Below are positions 8,275-16,580 of a DNA stretch of 32,434 nt, one piece after another. The first letter of the stretch is position 1. The number at the start of each line of letters is the position of its first letter. Location of the stretch: positions 1 through 32,434 of the forward strand of contig JAJFUI010000193.1 in NCBI GenBank assembly GCA_021372555.1, in the 5' to 3' direction. The notes below the pieces were generated by a model. It was not told where the DNA came from and ran no database searches. It worked only from the letters and a program-made list of their open reading frames with translations. A program made the position numbers and the translations under genes. The stretch is from Planctomycetaceae bacterium (GTDB taxonomy: Bacteria > Planctomycetota > Planctomycetia > Pirellulales > Thermoguttaceae).

Positions 8275-9780
8275 ATGAAATCGTTGATTGCCAAGCTCTC
8301 GCTGCAAAAGACGATCGGACTGTACCTGGGTGAGCATGAGGTGGCCGTTAGTCAAGTGGCCGCCACGCTTCTAGGGCCAGTTCCGGTCGTTGCCGCGCGC
8401 GCAGACTTTGCGAACGACGATTGGCTCGAAGCGGCCAAAGAGTTGTTAAAGCCGTTTGTCGGGCGTCGCGGTCGGCCCTCGGTGGCCATTGGTTTGCCGG
8501 TCTCCCGGGTCTTCTTCGCGACGCGACTGATCGCCGGCGACCGCCCCGCCGCTCCCGAGCCAGTGCTTCAGAAGGCGATTAGCTCGCCGAATATCAACGT
8601 CAGCGATCTGACGGTCGACCTGCTGTGGAGCGAGGCGGCGAACAAGGCCAACGCGGCCACTATCGCCGTCTGCCGCAAGCGGTATATGAACGGCCTGATG
8701 GAATCGCTTGGACCGCTGAATATCCGCCTCCAACGAGCGGAGCCAGCGCCCAATGCGCTCGTGCGGCTGGCGTTGCTTCAACGCCGATTTCCACGTTCCG
8801 CCAAGATGCTGCTGTGTGTCTTCTTGGGCGATGGGCAAGGCTTGGCCGTAATGGTGTGCGACCGAATGCCCTGGGCGTGGAGAGCCTTTCCAATGACGCC
8901 CGGCAACGAGGCGACCGCGATTCTCTCGGCTGCACGCAACTTGCGCACACAGCAGAGCTATTACGGATTGGAGTTTTCCCCGCAGTTTGCGGTGATTCAC
9001 GGCCGCCCGGACCTGCATGAGCGTCTGCAAGAGGAGGGATTGCCGTCGAGCATCGAAACTCGCGTGCTTTGGCAGAAGGAACCGGGACTGGATGCAGCGG
9101 CCATCGCCTTGGGCCTGGCCATTGGAGGACTCACGCCGGAGGCAAAGGCCTTCGACTTGTCGAAGTCGGTCAAACCGCGACCCTCCTTGTGGGAGATTTT
9201 TCCCTGGGGCGATCTGGCGTTCACAAGCGTCCTAATCGCGGCAACGGCTTTGTCCCTCGGTGCACACGCGACGAAGCTCGATGAATCGCTCGCCGTGGCC
9301 CAAGCCAGGCGAAGCAAGTACAAGTATCCGCGGACGATCACGGCCCAGGCGTTGGAGAAAGAGGGGAAAGACCTGGACGAGAAGGTTGCCGCCGTCCGCA
9401 AGTTCCTCGACACCCGGATCGGCTGGAGTTCGTACACCGCGGATCTGGCCGAGCGTTTGCCGGCGGGCGTCGTGCTCGATTCCTTCAACGCTCGGTGCGG
9501 CCTTCCCACCGGAAGGGCCGCCGGTTCGAAGGCAATGACGCTGGCAGCCACCGCGCCAATGGGGCCGGATGGCGCCGCGCCGCGCGAAATTGACGCCTTT
9601 CTCAACTCGCTCCGTCACGATCCGGTGGTCCAGCGCGATTTCGCTTCGGCCGAACTTACCGGCATCAAGCCGGGCGCGTCCCAGTCGAAAATGCCCCGGG
9701 CCTCGTTCGGGATCGTTGGCATTCCGAAACCGGCAGGCGCGCCGGCCGCCGCGCCCCCAGCGAAAAAGGTGAAGAAATGA
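8275..9780 (+). CDS. GspL-like protein: PilM-type actin-like domain fused to a PilN-type membrane domain
   Basis: The 501-residue protein begins with an actin-like PilM/GspL cytoplasmic region (TIGLYLGEHEVAVSQV, later AIGLPVSRVF and LLCVFLGDGQGLAVMV) to about residue 300. One membrane helix follows (about 313-333, GDLAFTSVLIAATALSLGAH), then a coiled-coil-like region and a small periplasmic PilN-like ferredoxin-fold domain (about 385-490) containing RLPAGVVLDSF. In type IV pili PilM and PilN are separate proteins; the single-chain order here matches GspL of type II secretion. It would link the GspE ATPase in the cytoplasm to the inner-membrane platform. It overlaps the next gene by ATGA, so the two are probably translationally coupled. 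Assignment rests on architecture and position; sequence similarity is diffuse. Confidence 0.75.
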   Translation: MKSLIAKLSLQKTIGLYLGEHEVAVSQVAATLLGPVPVVAARADFANDDWLEAAKELLKPFVGRRGRPSVAIGLPVSRVFFATRLIAGDRPAAPEPVLQKAISSPNINVSDLTVDLLWSEAANKANAATIAVCRKRYMNGLMESLGPLNIRLQRAEPAPNALVRLALLQRRFPRSAKMLLCVFLGDGQGLAVMVCDRMPWAWRAFPMTPGNEATAILSAARNLRTQQSYYGLEFSPQFAVIHGRPDLHERLQEEGLPSSIETRVLWQKEPGLDAAAIALGLAIGGLTPEAKAFDLSKSVKPRPSLWEIFPWGDLAFTSVLIAATALSLGAHATKLDESLAVAQARRSKYKYPRTITAQALEKEGKDLDEKVAAVRKFLDTRIGWSSYTADLAERLPAGVVLDSFNARCGLPTGRAAGSKAMTLAATAPMGPDGAAPREIDAFLNSLRHDPVVQRDFASAELTGIKPGASQSKMPRASFGIVGIPKPAGAPAAAPPAKKVKK

Positions 9781-10322
9781 GCTCGGCCGAAACCCCCGAA
9801 CGCCGAGCCGGCGTCTGGAAAACTCGAATCGACGAGGCAATCCATGACCCCGTCAAGCTGCGAATCATGATCATCGCGGCGCTGCTGATGGCTGGCTATT
9901 ATTTCGTGTGCCGCCCGTTGGACGAGCGAATTCTTTTAACCGGGAAGCGGCTAAGCCGGGAAGTAAAAGTCGTGGAGTTGGCCGCTCGCGCGGCCCAGCT
10001 CCAGAAAGACTATGGCGTTGTGTCGCCGAGGGTGCCGCCGCAAACCGACGCCAAAGAATGGGTCCAATACGTGCTAGACGGCATCCGGCGATTGCCCGTC
10101 AAGATGCGCCGCTTCGATTGCCGCGATCCCAAGCCGTTCGGGCCATTAAAGGTCGTGGCATTCCAGATCGATTTGGAGGGAACGTTCTTCGATCTGGACA
10201 AGTTTCTGCGATGGTTGGAGGGCGACAAACGCATCTTCCGAGTAGACGACATCTCGTTGGCACCGATACGAGGGACCGGAAATCTCAACATGAGACTGAC
10301 CCTTTTGGGACTGAGCGGGTGA
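9777..10322 (+). CDS. PilO/GspM-like inner-membrane platform protein
   Basis: The 181-residue protein has a cytoplasmic N-terminus of about 30 residues and one membrane helix (IMIIAALLMAGYYFVCRPL). A short coiled coil (KRLSREVKVVELAARAAQLQ) leads to a C-terminal domain with alternating strands (VVAFQIDLEGTFFDLDKFLRWLE, FRVDDISL, LNMRLTLLGL) as in PilO/GspM ferredoxin-like folds. It starts on the ATGA overlap with the gene before. It would form the membrane alignment complex with the GspL-like protein. Identification is mainly by topology and gene order. Confidence 0.65.
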   Translation: MSSAETPERRAGVWKTRIDEAIHDPVKLRIMIIAALLMAGYYFVCRPLDERILLTGKRLSREVKVVELAARAAQLQKDYGVVSPRVPPQTDAKEWVQYVLDGIRRLPVKMRRFDCRDPKPFGPLKVVAFQIDLEGTFFDLDKFLRWLEGDKRIFRVDDISLAPIRGTGNLNMRLTLLGLSG

Positions 10323-10323
10323 T

Positions 10324-10983
10324 ATGGACGTTGTGGTGAAACGGTGGGTGCCTCGAGCAGCAGCACTGGCCGTGGCCGGCATTGTCGCCTGGCCTAGCCT
10401 GTCGGCGCTGTTTCTTGAAAGCGAAACGAAGCAGGCGAAGCCGCCGGAAGCGGCCATCGCTGCTGCCTCGCCCCCGGCTGCCTCGCCGCCCAAGCGGGAT
10501 CCTTTCGACAACGGCGAGCGGATTGACCGACCTGCCGGTAGAAATTACGGAGGCAAAGACGCACGCAATGGCGTGGATATCGCCGGCGTATTGGGCCGAC
10601 TCGGCAAGGGCGCGGCCGCGCAAGGCGCCGCCGGTGTCCCCGTTAGCCCGCTTAGCGGCCTTCACCTTGAGGCAACCTGCATCATGGGAGACCGCCGGCT
10701 CGCTCTGATCAACGGGCGATTGTACGCGCCGCAGGAGACCATTACGGCCGCAGCCGCGCAACCCGGGGCCGACGCGGAGCTTGCCAAGTTGGGTTACGCC
10801 CCGCCGCCGAGCAAGGTCGTCGACGTGCTGCCGTACAAGGTGTTGCTGTCGTGCCAAGGGAAGACCATGGAACTGACTTATTCCGATTCACTCAGCGGTT
10901 CGTCCACGGTAGGCGGCAAGGGCGCCGCAGCGGCCGGCACGAGCCACCCGAAATCGAGCCAATCGAGAAGGTCGAAAAAGTAA
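10324..10983 (+). CDS. PilP/GspC-like periplasmic linker protein
   Basis: The 219-residue protein starts one base after the preceding stop codon. It has an N-terminal membrane helix (AAALAVAGIVAWPSLSALF), a long Pro/Ala-rich disordered stretch with the DPF motif common near the start of PilP/GspC periplasmic regions, and a small beta domain. In that domain LHLEATCIMGDRRLALINGR and VVDVLPYKVLLSCQGK resemble the homology region that contacts the secretin N0 domain. The C-terminal tail is Gly/Ser/Lys-rich. It probably couples the inner-membrane platform to the secretin. The exact family (PilP versus GspC) cannot be decided by reading. Confidence 0.6.
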   Translation: MDVVVKRWVPRAAALAVAGIVAWPSLSALFLESETKQAKPPEAAIAAASPPAASPPKRDPFDNGERIDRPAGRNYGGKDARNGVDIAGVLGRLGKGAAAQGAAGVPVSPLSGLHLEATCIMGDRRLALINGRLYAPQETITAAAAQPGADAELAKLGYAPPPSKVVDVLPYKVLLSCQGKTMELTYSDSLSGSSTVGGKGAAAAGTSHPKSSQSRRSKK

Positions 10984-11071
10984 CGCCGAGGTGTTGAGAG
11001 CAACGCTCCGAAATAAGAATCACGATTGAAAGGCGCCGAGGCACGTCAGTCCCGGCCTACCGCAAGAGACG

Positions 11072-12811
11072 ATGGCTACTACCGCCGAATTTAACGCTTC
11101 GCAACCGCTGCTGCTCCAACTCCTCGGGCAGAAAGGCCTGCTTGCGCCGGATCGAATCGAAGCGATCCGTCAAACCCAGGCCAAGGCGCACTGCTCGCTC
11201 GAGTCGGCAGTTGTGCGAAGCGGCGTGGCGACGGAAGACCAGATCGCTCGCGAGTACGCTGACTATCTAATGCTGCCGCTGCACGACGAGGAAGCCGAAA
11301 AAGCCGACATCACGCTCGGAGGCTTGCTCCCCGAGAAGCTCTGTCGAGACCATTTCTTCGTGCCGGTCGGAAGCACCGACGATTCCCTTAACGTCGCATT
11401 CGCCGGCTTCGAAGACATGTTGCTGGTCGACGAACTGCAATTGCTCACCGGGTTGTCGGTGCGCCCGATGATTGCACGGCTGTCGCTTGTGGAAGAGACG
11501 ATCTCCGCGCTCTATACCGCCGTCGGCGATAGGCCGGAGTTCGTCGGCCCCTCGACCGACTACGCTCATCAGCCGGAGGAAGAGGATGCGGGATTCGACC
11601 CGGAACATGACGAGGACATCCTTGACCTCGACGCCGCGCCTCCACCCGGTCCCGATGGTCAGGTCATCCGCATGGTCAACCAGGTGCTTGAGCAGGCGTT
11701 GCGCGTGGGAGCGAGCGATATCCACCTGGAGCCGTTCGAAAACTCCTGCGCGATTCGGCTCAGGGTGGATGGCGTGTTGCGCGAGTTAGCGCCGCCGCCG
11801 CGCTCGCAATTTGTGCCGATCGTCTCCCGTTTCAAGATTCTCGCGCGGATGGACATTGCCGAGAAACGCGTGCCACAGGACGGCGCGATCGCGTTGCGAA
11901 GCGGCGAAAAGCGAATCGACCTCCGCGTCAGTACCGTGCCGACGATCTACGGCGAGAAGATGGTGATGCGTCTCTTGGACAAGGGCGCTATCCCAATCGA
12001 ATTGACGGGGCTTGGCTTCGATGATCGGCAGTCGAAGGACTTGATTGAGTCCATTCAGATGCCGCACGGGCTGATGCTCGTCACCGGTCCCACCGGTAGC
12101 GGCAAAAGCACGACGCTCTACGCTTGTCTCAACCTGTTGAACGAGTCGGACACAAACATCTGCACAGTCGAAGACCCTGTCGAGTACAAGTTCAAAGGGA
12201 TGAACCAGGTCCAGGTGAAGACGCAGGTGGGCCTTACCTTCGCCGGCGCGTTGCGAGCCTTCTTGCGGCAAGACCCCGACGTCATCATGGTCGGTGAAGT
12301 CCGCGACCAGGAAACGGCGGGCATTTGCTTGCGGGCAGCCCTGACCGGCCACTTCGTGCTGTCGACCATTCATACCAATGACTCACTTTCGGCGATCAAC
12401 CGCTTGGAGGACATGGGAATCGAGGCCTTCTTGTTGGCCTCGACGCTCCGGGTGCTCGAAGCCCAACGACTCATACGGCGGCTGTGCCAACACTGCAAGG
12501 AGCCGTACGACTGCGACGCCGAGACGGCAAAACGGTATTCCCTGGAAGCGGGCGAAACGCTCTATCGGCCCAAGGGATGCGAACACTGTCGCGGTAGCGG
12601 TTACAAGGGGCGTATCGGCGTGTTCGAGGTAATCCGCATTACCAACCGCATGGCGTCGTTGATTCAATCGAAGGCGGCTCTGCCTGAATTGCGGACAGCG
12701 GCAAGGGAACAAGGTATGAAGCTGCTGTTGGACAGCGGGCTTGACAAGGTTCGTCAGGGGGCAAGCAGTCTTGAGGAAGTTTTGACTGTGGCAACCAGCG
12801 AAGAGGAGTAA
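11072..12811 (+). CDS. gspE: GspE/PilB-family assembly ATPase
   Basis: The 579-residue hexameric ATPase drives pseudopilus or pilus assembly. It has an N-terminal MshEN/T2SSE_N-type region (about 10-150) and a conserved entry LEQALRVGASDIHLEPF. The Walker A is GPTGSGKST (from residue 339), the Asp box contains CTVEDPVEY, the Walker B region is DPDVIMVGEVRDQETA, and the His box is GHFVLSTIHTND. A C-terminal zinc module has Cys472/Cys475 and Cys503/Cys506. The Zn module and the RVDGVLREL and ISTRFKILARMDIAEKR-like elements (here SRFKILARMDIAEKRVPQDG) are typical of extension ATPases rather than PilT retraction ATPases. The start follows an 88-base gap holding nothing recognisable. Confidence 0.96.
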   Translation: MATTAEFNASQPLLLQLLGQKGLLAPDRIEAIRQTQAKAHCSLESAVVRSGVATEDQIAREYADYLMLPLHDEEAEKADITLGGLLPEKLCRDHFFVPVGSTDDSLNVAFAGFEDMLLVDELQLLTGLSVRPMIARLSLVEETISALYTAVGDRPEFVGPSTDYAHQPEEEDAGFDPEHDEDILDLDAAPPPGPDGQVIRMVNQVLEQALRVGASDIHLEPFENSCAIRLRVDGVLRELAPPPRSQFVPIVSRFKILARMDIAEKRVPQDGAIALRSGEKRIDLRVSTVPTIYGEKMVMRLLDKGAIPIELTGLGFDDRQSKDLIESIQMPHGLMLVTGPTGSGKSTTLYACLNLLNESDTNICTVEDPVEYKFKGMNQVQVKTQVGLTFAGALRAFLRQDPDVIMVGEVRDQETAGICLRAALTGHFVLSTIHTNDSLSAINRLEDMGIEAFLLASTLRVLEAQRLIRRLCQHCKEPYDCDAETAKRYSLEAGETLYRPKGCEHCRGSGYKGRIGVFEVIRITNRMASLIQSKAALPELRTAAREQGMKLLLDSGLDKVRQGASSLEEVLTVATSEEE

Positions 12812-12814
12812 CTC

Positions 12815-13147
12815 ATGGACGAAAGACGTCGTTTTCCACGCGTGCCGTATTTTCGGCCGCTGACTTTGACGTTGCTGCCCAGCGGGCAGGCAGTGACCGG
12901 GAACTCGTTCGACATCAGCCGCGGCGGTGTCGGGCTCGTGGCTTCCGCTTCCTTGCAACGTGGGCAAAGCGTTAATGTTCACTTCAAGCTGGAAAACCAG
13001 CGGCGCCAAGTCGCTGACATCAGCGTGATGGGAAAGATCGCCTACACGCGCGCCGATGAAAACGGCAACTACATCGGTGTGGAGTTTTTGGAAGAGATTC
13101 GCGAATCATCGCAACCGGAATTGACGCGGTTGCTCGACAACCTGTGA
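12815..13147 (+). CDS. PilZ-domain c-di-GMP receptor
   Basis: The protein is 110 residues long and is almost nothing but a PilZ domain. Both halves of the c-di-GMP site are present: RxxxR in the N-terminal loop (Arg5 and Arg9 of ERRRFPRV) and the D-x-S-x-x-G motif in SFDISRGGVGL. The ending (YIGVEFLEEI) is the usual last strand. It begins four bases after the gspE stop and is followed by gspF, so it is built into the operon between the ATPase and the platform protein. It probably tunes ATPase or platform activity to c-di-GMP; the binding partner is an inference. Confidence 0.93.
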   Translation: MDERRRFPRVPYFRPLTLTLLPSGQAVTGNSFDISRGGVGLVASASLQRGQSVNVHFKLENQRRQVADISVMGKIAYTRADENGNYIGVEFLEEIRESSQPELTRLLDNL

Positions 13148-13233
13148 GATGACACGAAATGACTGCCCTCGCACGCTCTGCGGGTGCAGCGACCGTCATC
13201 GGAAGCATGACGGAATGAGAAAGGCCCAATGCC

Positions 13234-14328
13234 GTGGCGTTTGAAGACTGGTTTATCGCGCACGCCAGAGTCGCCAGCAAGCCCCATAAGAAGGCGACGC
13301 TGGACGACAAGATGACGTTCTTTCAGCAATTGGGGACGCTGGTAACCTCCGGCACACCCTTGTTGCAGGCGCTGCAGCTCTGCGGCGAGCAAAGCCAGAG
13401 CCTCAAGATGCGCGAGGTGCTCGGGCAAATCGCTGGCCGCGTGGCGGCGGGCAATTCGGTCCACGCAGCAGCGGCCAACTATCCCAAGATATTCCGCCGA
13501 CATTGGGTCGAAGTCATTCGCACCGGCGAGATTACCGGGCAGATGTCTCTGGTGTTGGCCGAACTCAATAAGCAGATCATCGAGACCCGCGCGACAAGCC
13601 GCAAGGTCAAAGGGGCAATGATGTACCCGATGATCTTGATTTGCTTCGCAGTCGGCGCCGTTACCCTCATGCTGTGGTTGGTGATCCCCACCTTCGCCGG
13701 CATGTTCAAGGACCTGGGCGCTGAATTGCCGGGCATTACTCAATTCGTCGTCGATCTTTCGAACTTCGTCGTGAAGTACGGCGTCTTCGTGCTCGTCGGG
13801 CTGATTATCGCCGTTGTCGCAATCAAAAAATACGGCAAGACCGAGTCCGGCCGCCGACTGTTTATGGGCGTCGGCATCGGGTTGCCCATCTTCGGGGACA
13901 TGATCGTCTTGAGCGCGATGTACCACTTCGCCACGAACCTCGCCCTGCTGCTGAAAAGCGGCATTCCCATGCTGGAAACGCTTGGTACGTTGGAAGGCAT
14001 CTTCCACGAAAACCCCGTTTATCGAGACGCTCTGGCGAGGGTGCAATCACGCGTGGCCGCGGGGCGACCGTTGGCCGCCTGCCTCGAAGAGACCGGACTT
14101 TTCACGACGATGATCAACACCATGGTCCGCATCGGCGAGGAGTCAGGTCAGTTGCCGTCGGTGATGGAACAGGTCGCGCCGTATTACAAGGAAAAGATGG
14201 AAAGTATGATCGCCCGGGCCACAAAACTGATGGAGCCGGTGATCATTATGGGCATGGGTATCACCGTGGCCGGCATGATGATGTCCATTTACATGCCAAT
14301 GTTCGAAATGGCTGGAAAAGTTCACTAG
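13234..14328 (+). CDS. gspF: GspF/PilC inner-membrane platform protein
   Basis: The 364-residue protein has two GspF domains, each opening with the typical pattern: FFQQLGTLVTSGTPLLQALQ near the start, and YHFATNLALLLKSGIPMLETL near residue 230. Three membrane segments are visible (about 130-155, 180-200 and 331-357). The IRTGEITGQM and VRIGEESGQLPSVM motifs are family hallmarks. GTG at 13234 is the only usable start: a stop lies in frame at 13216, and GAGAAAGG sits upstream. It would sit at the centre of the ATPase-driven platform. Confidence 0.94.
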   Translation: MAFEDWFIAHARVASKPHKKATLDDKMTFFQQLGTLVTSGTPLLQALQLCGEQSQSLKMREVLGQIAGRVAAGNSVHAAAANYPKIFRRHWVEVIRTGEITGQMSLVLAELNKQIIETRATSRKVKGAMMYPMILICFAVGAVTLMLWLVIPTFAGMFKDLGAELPGITQFVVDLSNFVVKYGVFVLVGLIIAVVAIKKYGKTESGRRLFMGVGIGLPIFGDMIVLSAMYHFATNLALLLKSGIPMLETLGTLEGIFHENPVYRDALARVQSRVAAGRPLAACLEETGLFTTMINTMVRIGEESGQLPSVMEQVAPYYKEKMESMIARATKLMEPVIIMGMGITVAGMMMSIYMPMFEMAGKVH

Positions 14329-14345
14329 TCGCGTTGACGTTAACG

Positions 14346-14367
14346 GGCCTTTCAGGGCAGAAAGGCC
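14346..14367 (+). other. Perfect hairpin between gspF and the next pseudopilin gene
   Basis: GGCCTTTC and GAAAGGCC form an 8-bp perfect stem with a six-base loop. There is no T-run, so it is not a classical terminator. It might protect or process the mRNA between the platform and pseudopilin genes. Confidence 0.55.
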
Positions 14368-14385
14368 GAGGATGAGGGCCGTGCG

Positions 14386-14883
14386 ATGAACAAGCAGGAT
14401 TCGCTCGATCGTCGCGCGGTCATGGGCCGGCCGCCAGACTCGCGGCGAAAGCTGGGTGCTCCCCGCTCCCTTGCGGCTCGCGTCACCAAGCGCGCCTTCA
14501 CGATCGTCGAACTGATGGTCGTGCTGACGGTCGTTTCCGTCATGGCAACGATGTGCATCCCGACGTTTCAGCGGGCCATCGAGCAGTCAAGGGCCGATAT
14601 CGCCGCGGCCAACCTTCGCGCCGTCTGGGCCGCCGAGCGACTCTATTGGCTCGAATACCGCACCTACACGGACCAGTACGACGCCCTTCGCGGGATGAAA
14701 CTCCTCGATACGGCCTTCCCCGTCATTGGCAATTACACCTATTGCGCGCCGGTGGTGTCGGTCGACGGCGTAAGTTTCACCGCGACGGCCATCACCAACA
14801 GCGGCGGCACGGCCAGCATCACGATCGATCAGAACGGCACCATCACGACGTCGGGCGTTACGCTCGGAGTGCAATTTCAGTAG
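14386..14883 (+). CDS. Minor pseudopilin (GspH-like) with long leader
   Basis: The 165-residue prepilin starts at an ATG seven bases after GAGGG. It has an unusually long 37-residue basic leader ending KRA, then FTIVELMVVLTVVSVMATM with Glu at mature position 5. The residue before the cleavage site is Ala rather than the usual Gly. After the helix comes an amphipathic segment (AAANLRAVWAAERLYWLEYRTYTD) and a small Ser/Thr/Gly-rich beta domain. It would be part of the pseudopilus tip or shaft. Assignment to GspH rather than another minor pseudopilin is by position only. Confidence 0.8.
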   Translation: MNKQDSLDRRAVMGRPPDSRRKLGAPRSLAARVTKRAFTIVELMVVLTVVSVMATMCIPTFQRAIEQSRADIAAANLRAVWAAERLYWLEYRTYTDQYDALRGMKLLDTAFPVIGNYTYCAPVVSVDGVSFTATAITNSGGTASITIDQNGTITTSGVTLGVQFQ

Positions 14884-14895
14884 AGGACGCCGGTC

Positions 14896-15903
14896 ATGGC
14901 AACCATCGCAACGCACAACTCGACCGCCCGCGGAACGTCGCGGCGTCACCGCGTTGTGCGCCGCGCGTTCACGTTCCTCGAATTGATCGTCGCGCTGATG
15001 GTGTTCAGCATTGCGGTGGCCGGCCTATACCCGCTGCTGGTGATCATGTCGCGCGACCTGCAGCCGCTCGGCAAACGGGCGACGGACGGCACGGTCACGT
15101 ACGATTGTACGACGCCGGCCCGCGATGGAACGAAAGTTGGCGTGAACCTGGCCTACACGCAGCACACGTGGTATCTGACGCCCTTCGATCAGCCGTGGGC
15201 GCGAAAGCTTGGCGCCGGCGCGCGAGTGCTGTCGGACAGCAGTGTCTTCGCGGCTTCGACTCGCATTACCAGCGTCCTTCCCGTCATGACTCGCGACGAC
15301 GACGAAGACACTACCGACTCGGACGGCGACGGCGCGGAAGACTACACGCAGACCGGCCACCCGCCGACCGACAACTGGACCGCCGGAGCAACCGGCTCGT
15401 CGGTTGCGGGCCGCGACGATTATCATTGCTTCCCCTCTTTGCCAGTCGGGCAGACGCCTGGCTTCGCTTCGTGGTCGTTCCTGACGCCGTCCGGTGGATG
15501 GTACGCCATCGAGGCCACGTGGCCAACCGGCACGGGGTTGGCCGTTGCCAGCGATGCCCAATTCGGCATCACCGTTACCGGAGGCGTCTCGAACACTGTG
15601 ACCGTCAATCAACAAAACGCACCGGCCGATGAACAAGACGCAGCCGGAACCTGGTGGGCTCGATTGGGATCGCCGATCTACGTGCCAGCCAATACTCGCG
15701 TCACCGTTAGCTTGCACGTCAACGGCCATGACGTCCCAGCGACCTACGTCATCGCCGATGGCGTACGCATGGTTGGCATCGAGAACAACGTGCGGGTGGA
15801 CGGGCCCGTCGTCCGGTCGCCCAGCATTGTGAACGGCAACTCAAGCAACGAGGACGCGACGGTCCACGCGTCGGTGACCATCAACCTCCCGCAATCACCA
15901 TGA
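14896..15903 (+). CDS. Pseudopilin-like protein with large beta-rich ectodomain (GspI/PilV position)
   Basis: The 335-residue protein has a 24-residue basic leader ending VVRRA and the mature start FTFLELIVALMVFSIAVAG, with Glu at position 5 and Ala at -1. The ectodomain of about 290 residues is much larger than that of a standard GspI. It contains an acidic loop DDDEDTTDSDGDGAED (possible Ca site, Thr/Asp-rich), a segment resembling a wrapped beta-sandwich (GWYAIEATWPTGTGLAVASD, then VTVSLHVNGHDV) and a C-terminal strand. Its last base pairs overlap the next gene by ATGA. It may be a tip adhesin or cargo-facing pseudopilin, which is an inference from size. Confidence 0.75.
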   Translation: MATIATHNSTARGTSRRHRVVRRAFTFLELIVALMVFSIAVAGLYPLLVIMSRDLQPLGKRATDGTVTYDCTTPARDGTKVGVNLAYTQHTWYLTPFDQPWARKLGAGARVLSDSSVFAASTRITSVLPVMTRDDDEDTTDSDGDGAEDYTQTGHPPTDNWTAGATGSSVAGRDDYHCFPSLPVGQTPGFASWSFLTPSGGWYAIEATWPTGTGLAVASDAQFGITVTGGVSNTVTVNQQNAPADEQDAAGTWWARLGSPIYVPANTRVTVSLHVNGHDVPATYVIADGVRMVGIENNVRVDGPVVRSPSIVNGNSSNEDATVHASVTINLPQSP

Positions 15904-16580
15904 CGCCCAGCCGCCTAAGAACCGTTCGTGTGGGCTGCCGCCAAAATGGCGCGCCGCGCGCCCGCAGGGCGTTGCGGCAAGGGTTCACCCTCGTCGAGGT
16001 GATGGCGACCAGCAGTCTGACGGTTTTCCTGGCGGTCGTGCTTTCGACCGCTTGGGTGTGCTTGAGCCGGCCCACCAATGAGTTGATCGCTTGGAGCCAG
16101 TTGTTTCAGGAGATGGACCTTGCCGTCGCTTCCATCGCACGCGACGTCGGCGGAGCATCGCCGGACTTCCGCGAGGGCGGCGGCGGTCTCGGCACCAAGA
16201 TGCAGGGCCGCCTGCTCGCATGCAAGGCGACAAACGACGCCAACGGCTATCATCTTTGGCTATGTTACGACGGCGGCGCCAATCCTGACGGTATCGCCGT
16301 CTGGGACGCCCCGACCGACGACACGGTTATCGAGTATTACATCGATCCGACGACCGACCGAACGTCGAGCCACTTTCAACGCTTGCTTCGCGTCAATCAT
16401 GCCGGCGGCGTCGCCACCACCTACACCGTCGCGCGGTACGTGCAGGGCATGACAATCACCGACGAGGGGAGCGACGCGCTCCGAATCGAGCTAGACTTTC
16501 AATTCGTCAACTATGTCCCGAAAGGCAATGTGCAGCCACTGAGCCGGCAATGCGCCCTAATTGTGAAAAAGAATCCGTGA
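15900..16580 (+). CDS. Minor pseudopilin (GspJ/PilW-like)
   Basis: The 226-residue prepilin starts on the ATGA overlap. A 28-residue Arg-rich leader ends in ALRQG, then FTLVEVMATSSLTVFLAVVLSTAW, with Gly at -1 and Glu at mature position 5. The following ELIAWSQLFQEMDLAVASIARDVGGAS is the typical GspJ/PilW amphipathic region, where long helices precede an Arg-Asp pair. The rest is beta-rich with a last strand ending RQCALIVKKNP. It overlaps the next gene by GTGA. Position and the AVASIARDV motif support GspJ. Confidence 0.8.
   Translation: MTPSRLRTVRVGCRQNGAPRARRALRQGFTLVEVMATSSLTVFLAVVLSTAWVCLSRPTNELIAWSQLFQEMDLAVASIARDVGGASPDFREGGGGLGTKMQGRLLACKATNDANGYHLWLCYDGGANPDGIAVWDAPTDDTVIEYYIDPTTDRTSSHFQRLLRVNHAGGVATTYTVARYVQGMTITDEGSDALRIELDFQFVNYVPKGNVQPLSRQCALIVKKNP

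Noticed and set aside
7210..8355. Minus-strand open frame of 381 codons
   Set aside because: It runs across the pseudopilin gene and its terminator in the opposite direction and has no recognisable domain.
13149..13244. 31-codon frame between the PilZ and gspF genes
   Set aside because: No ribosome-binding site and no recognisable feature; it runs into the gspF start in another frame.
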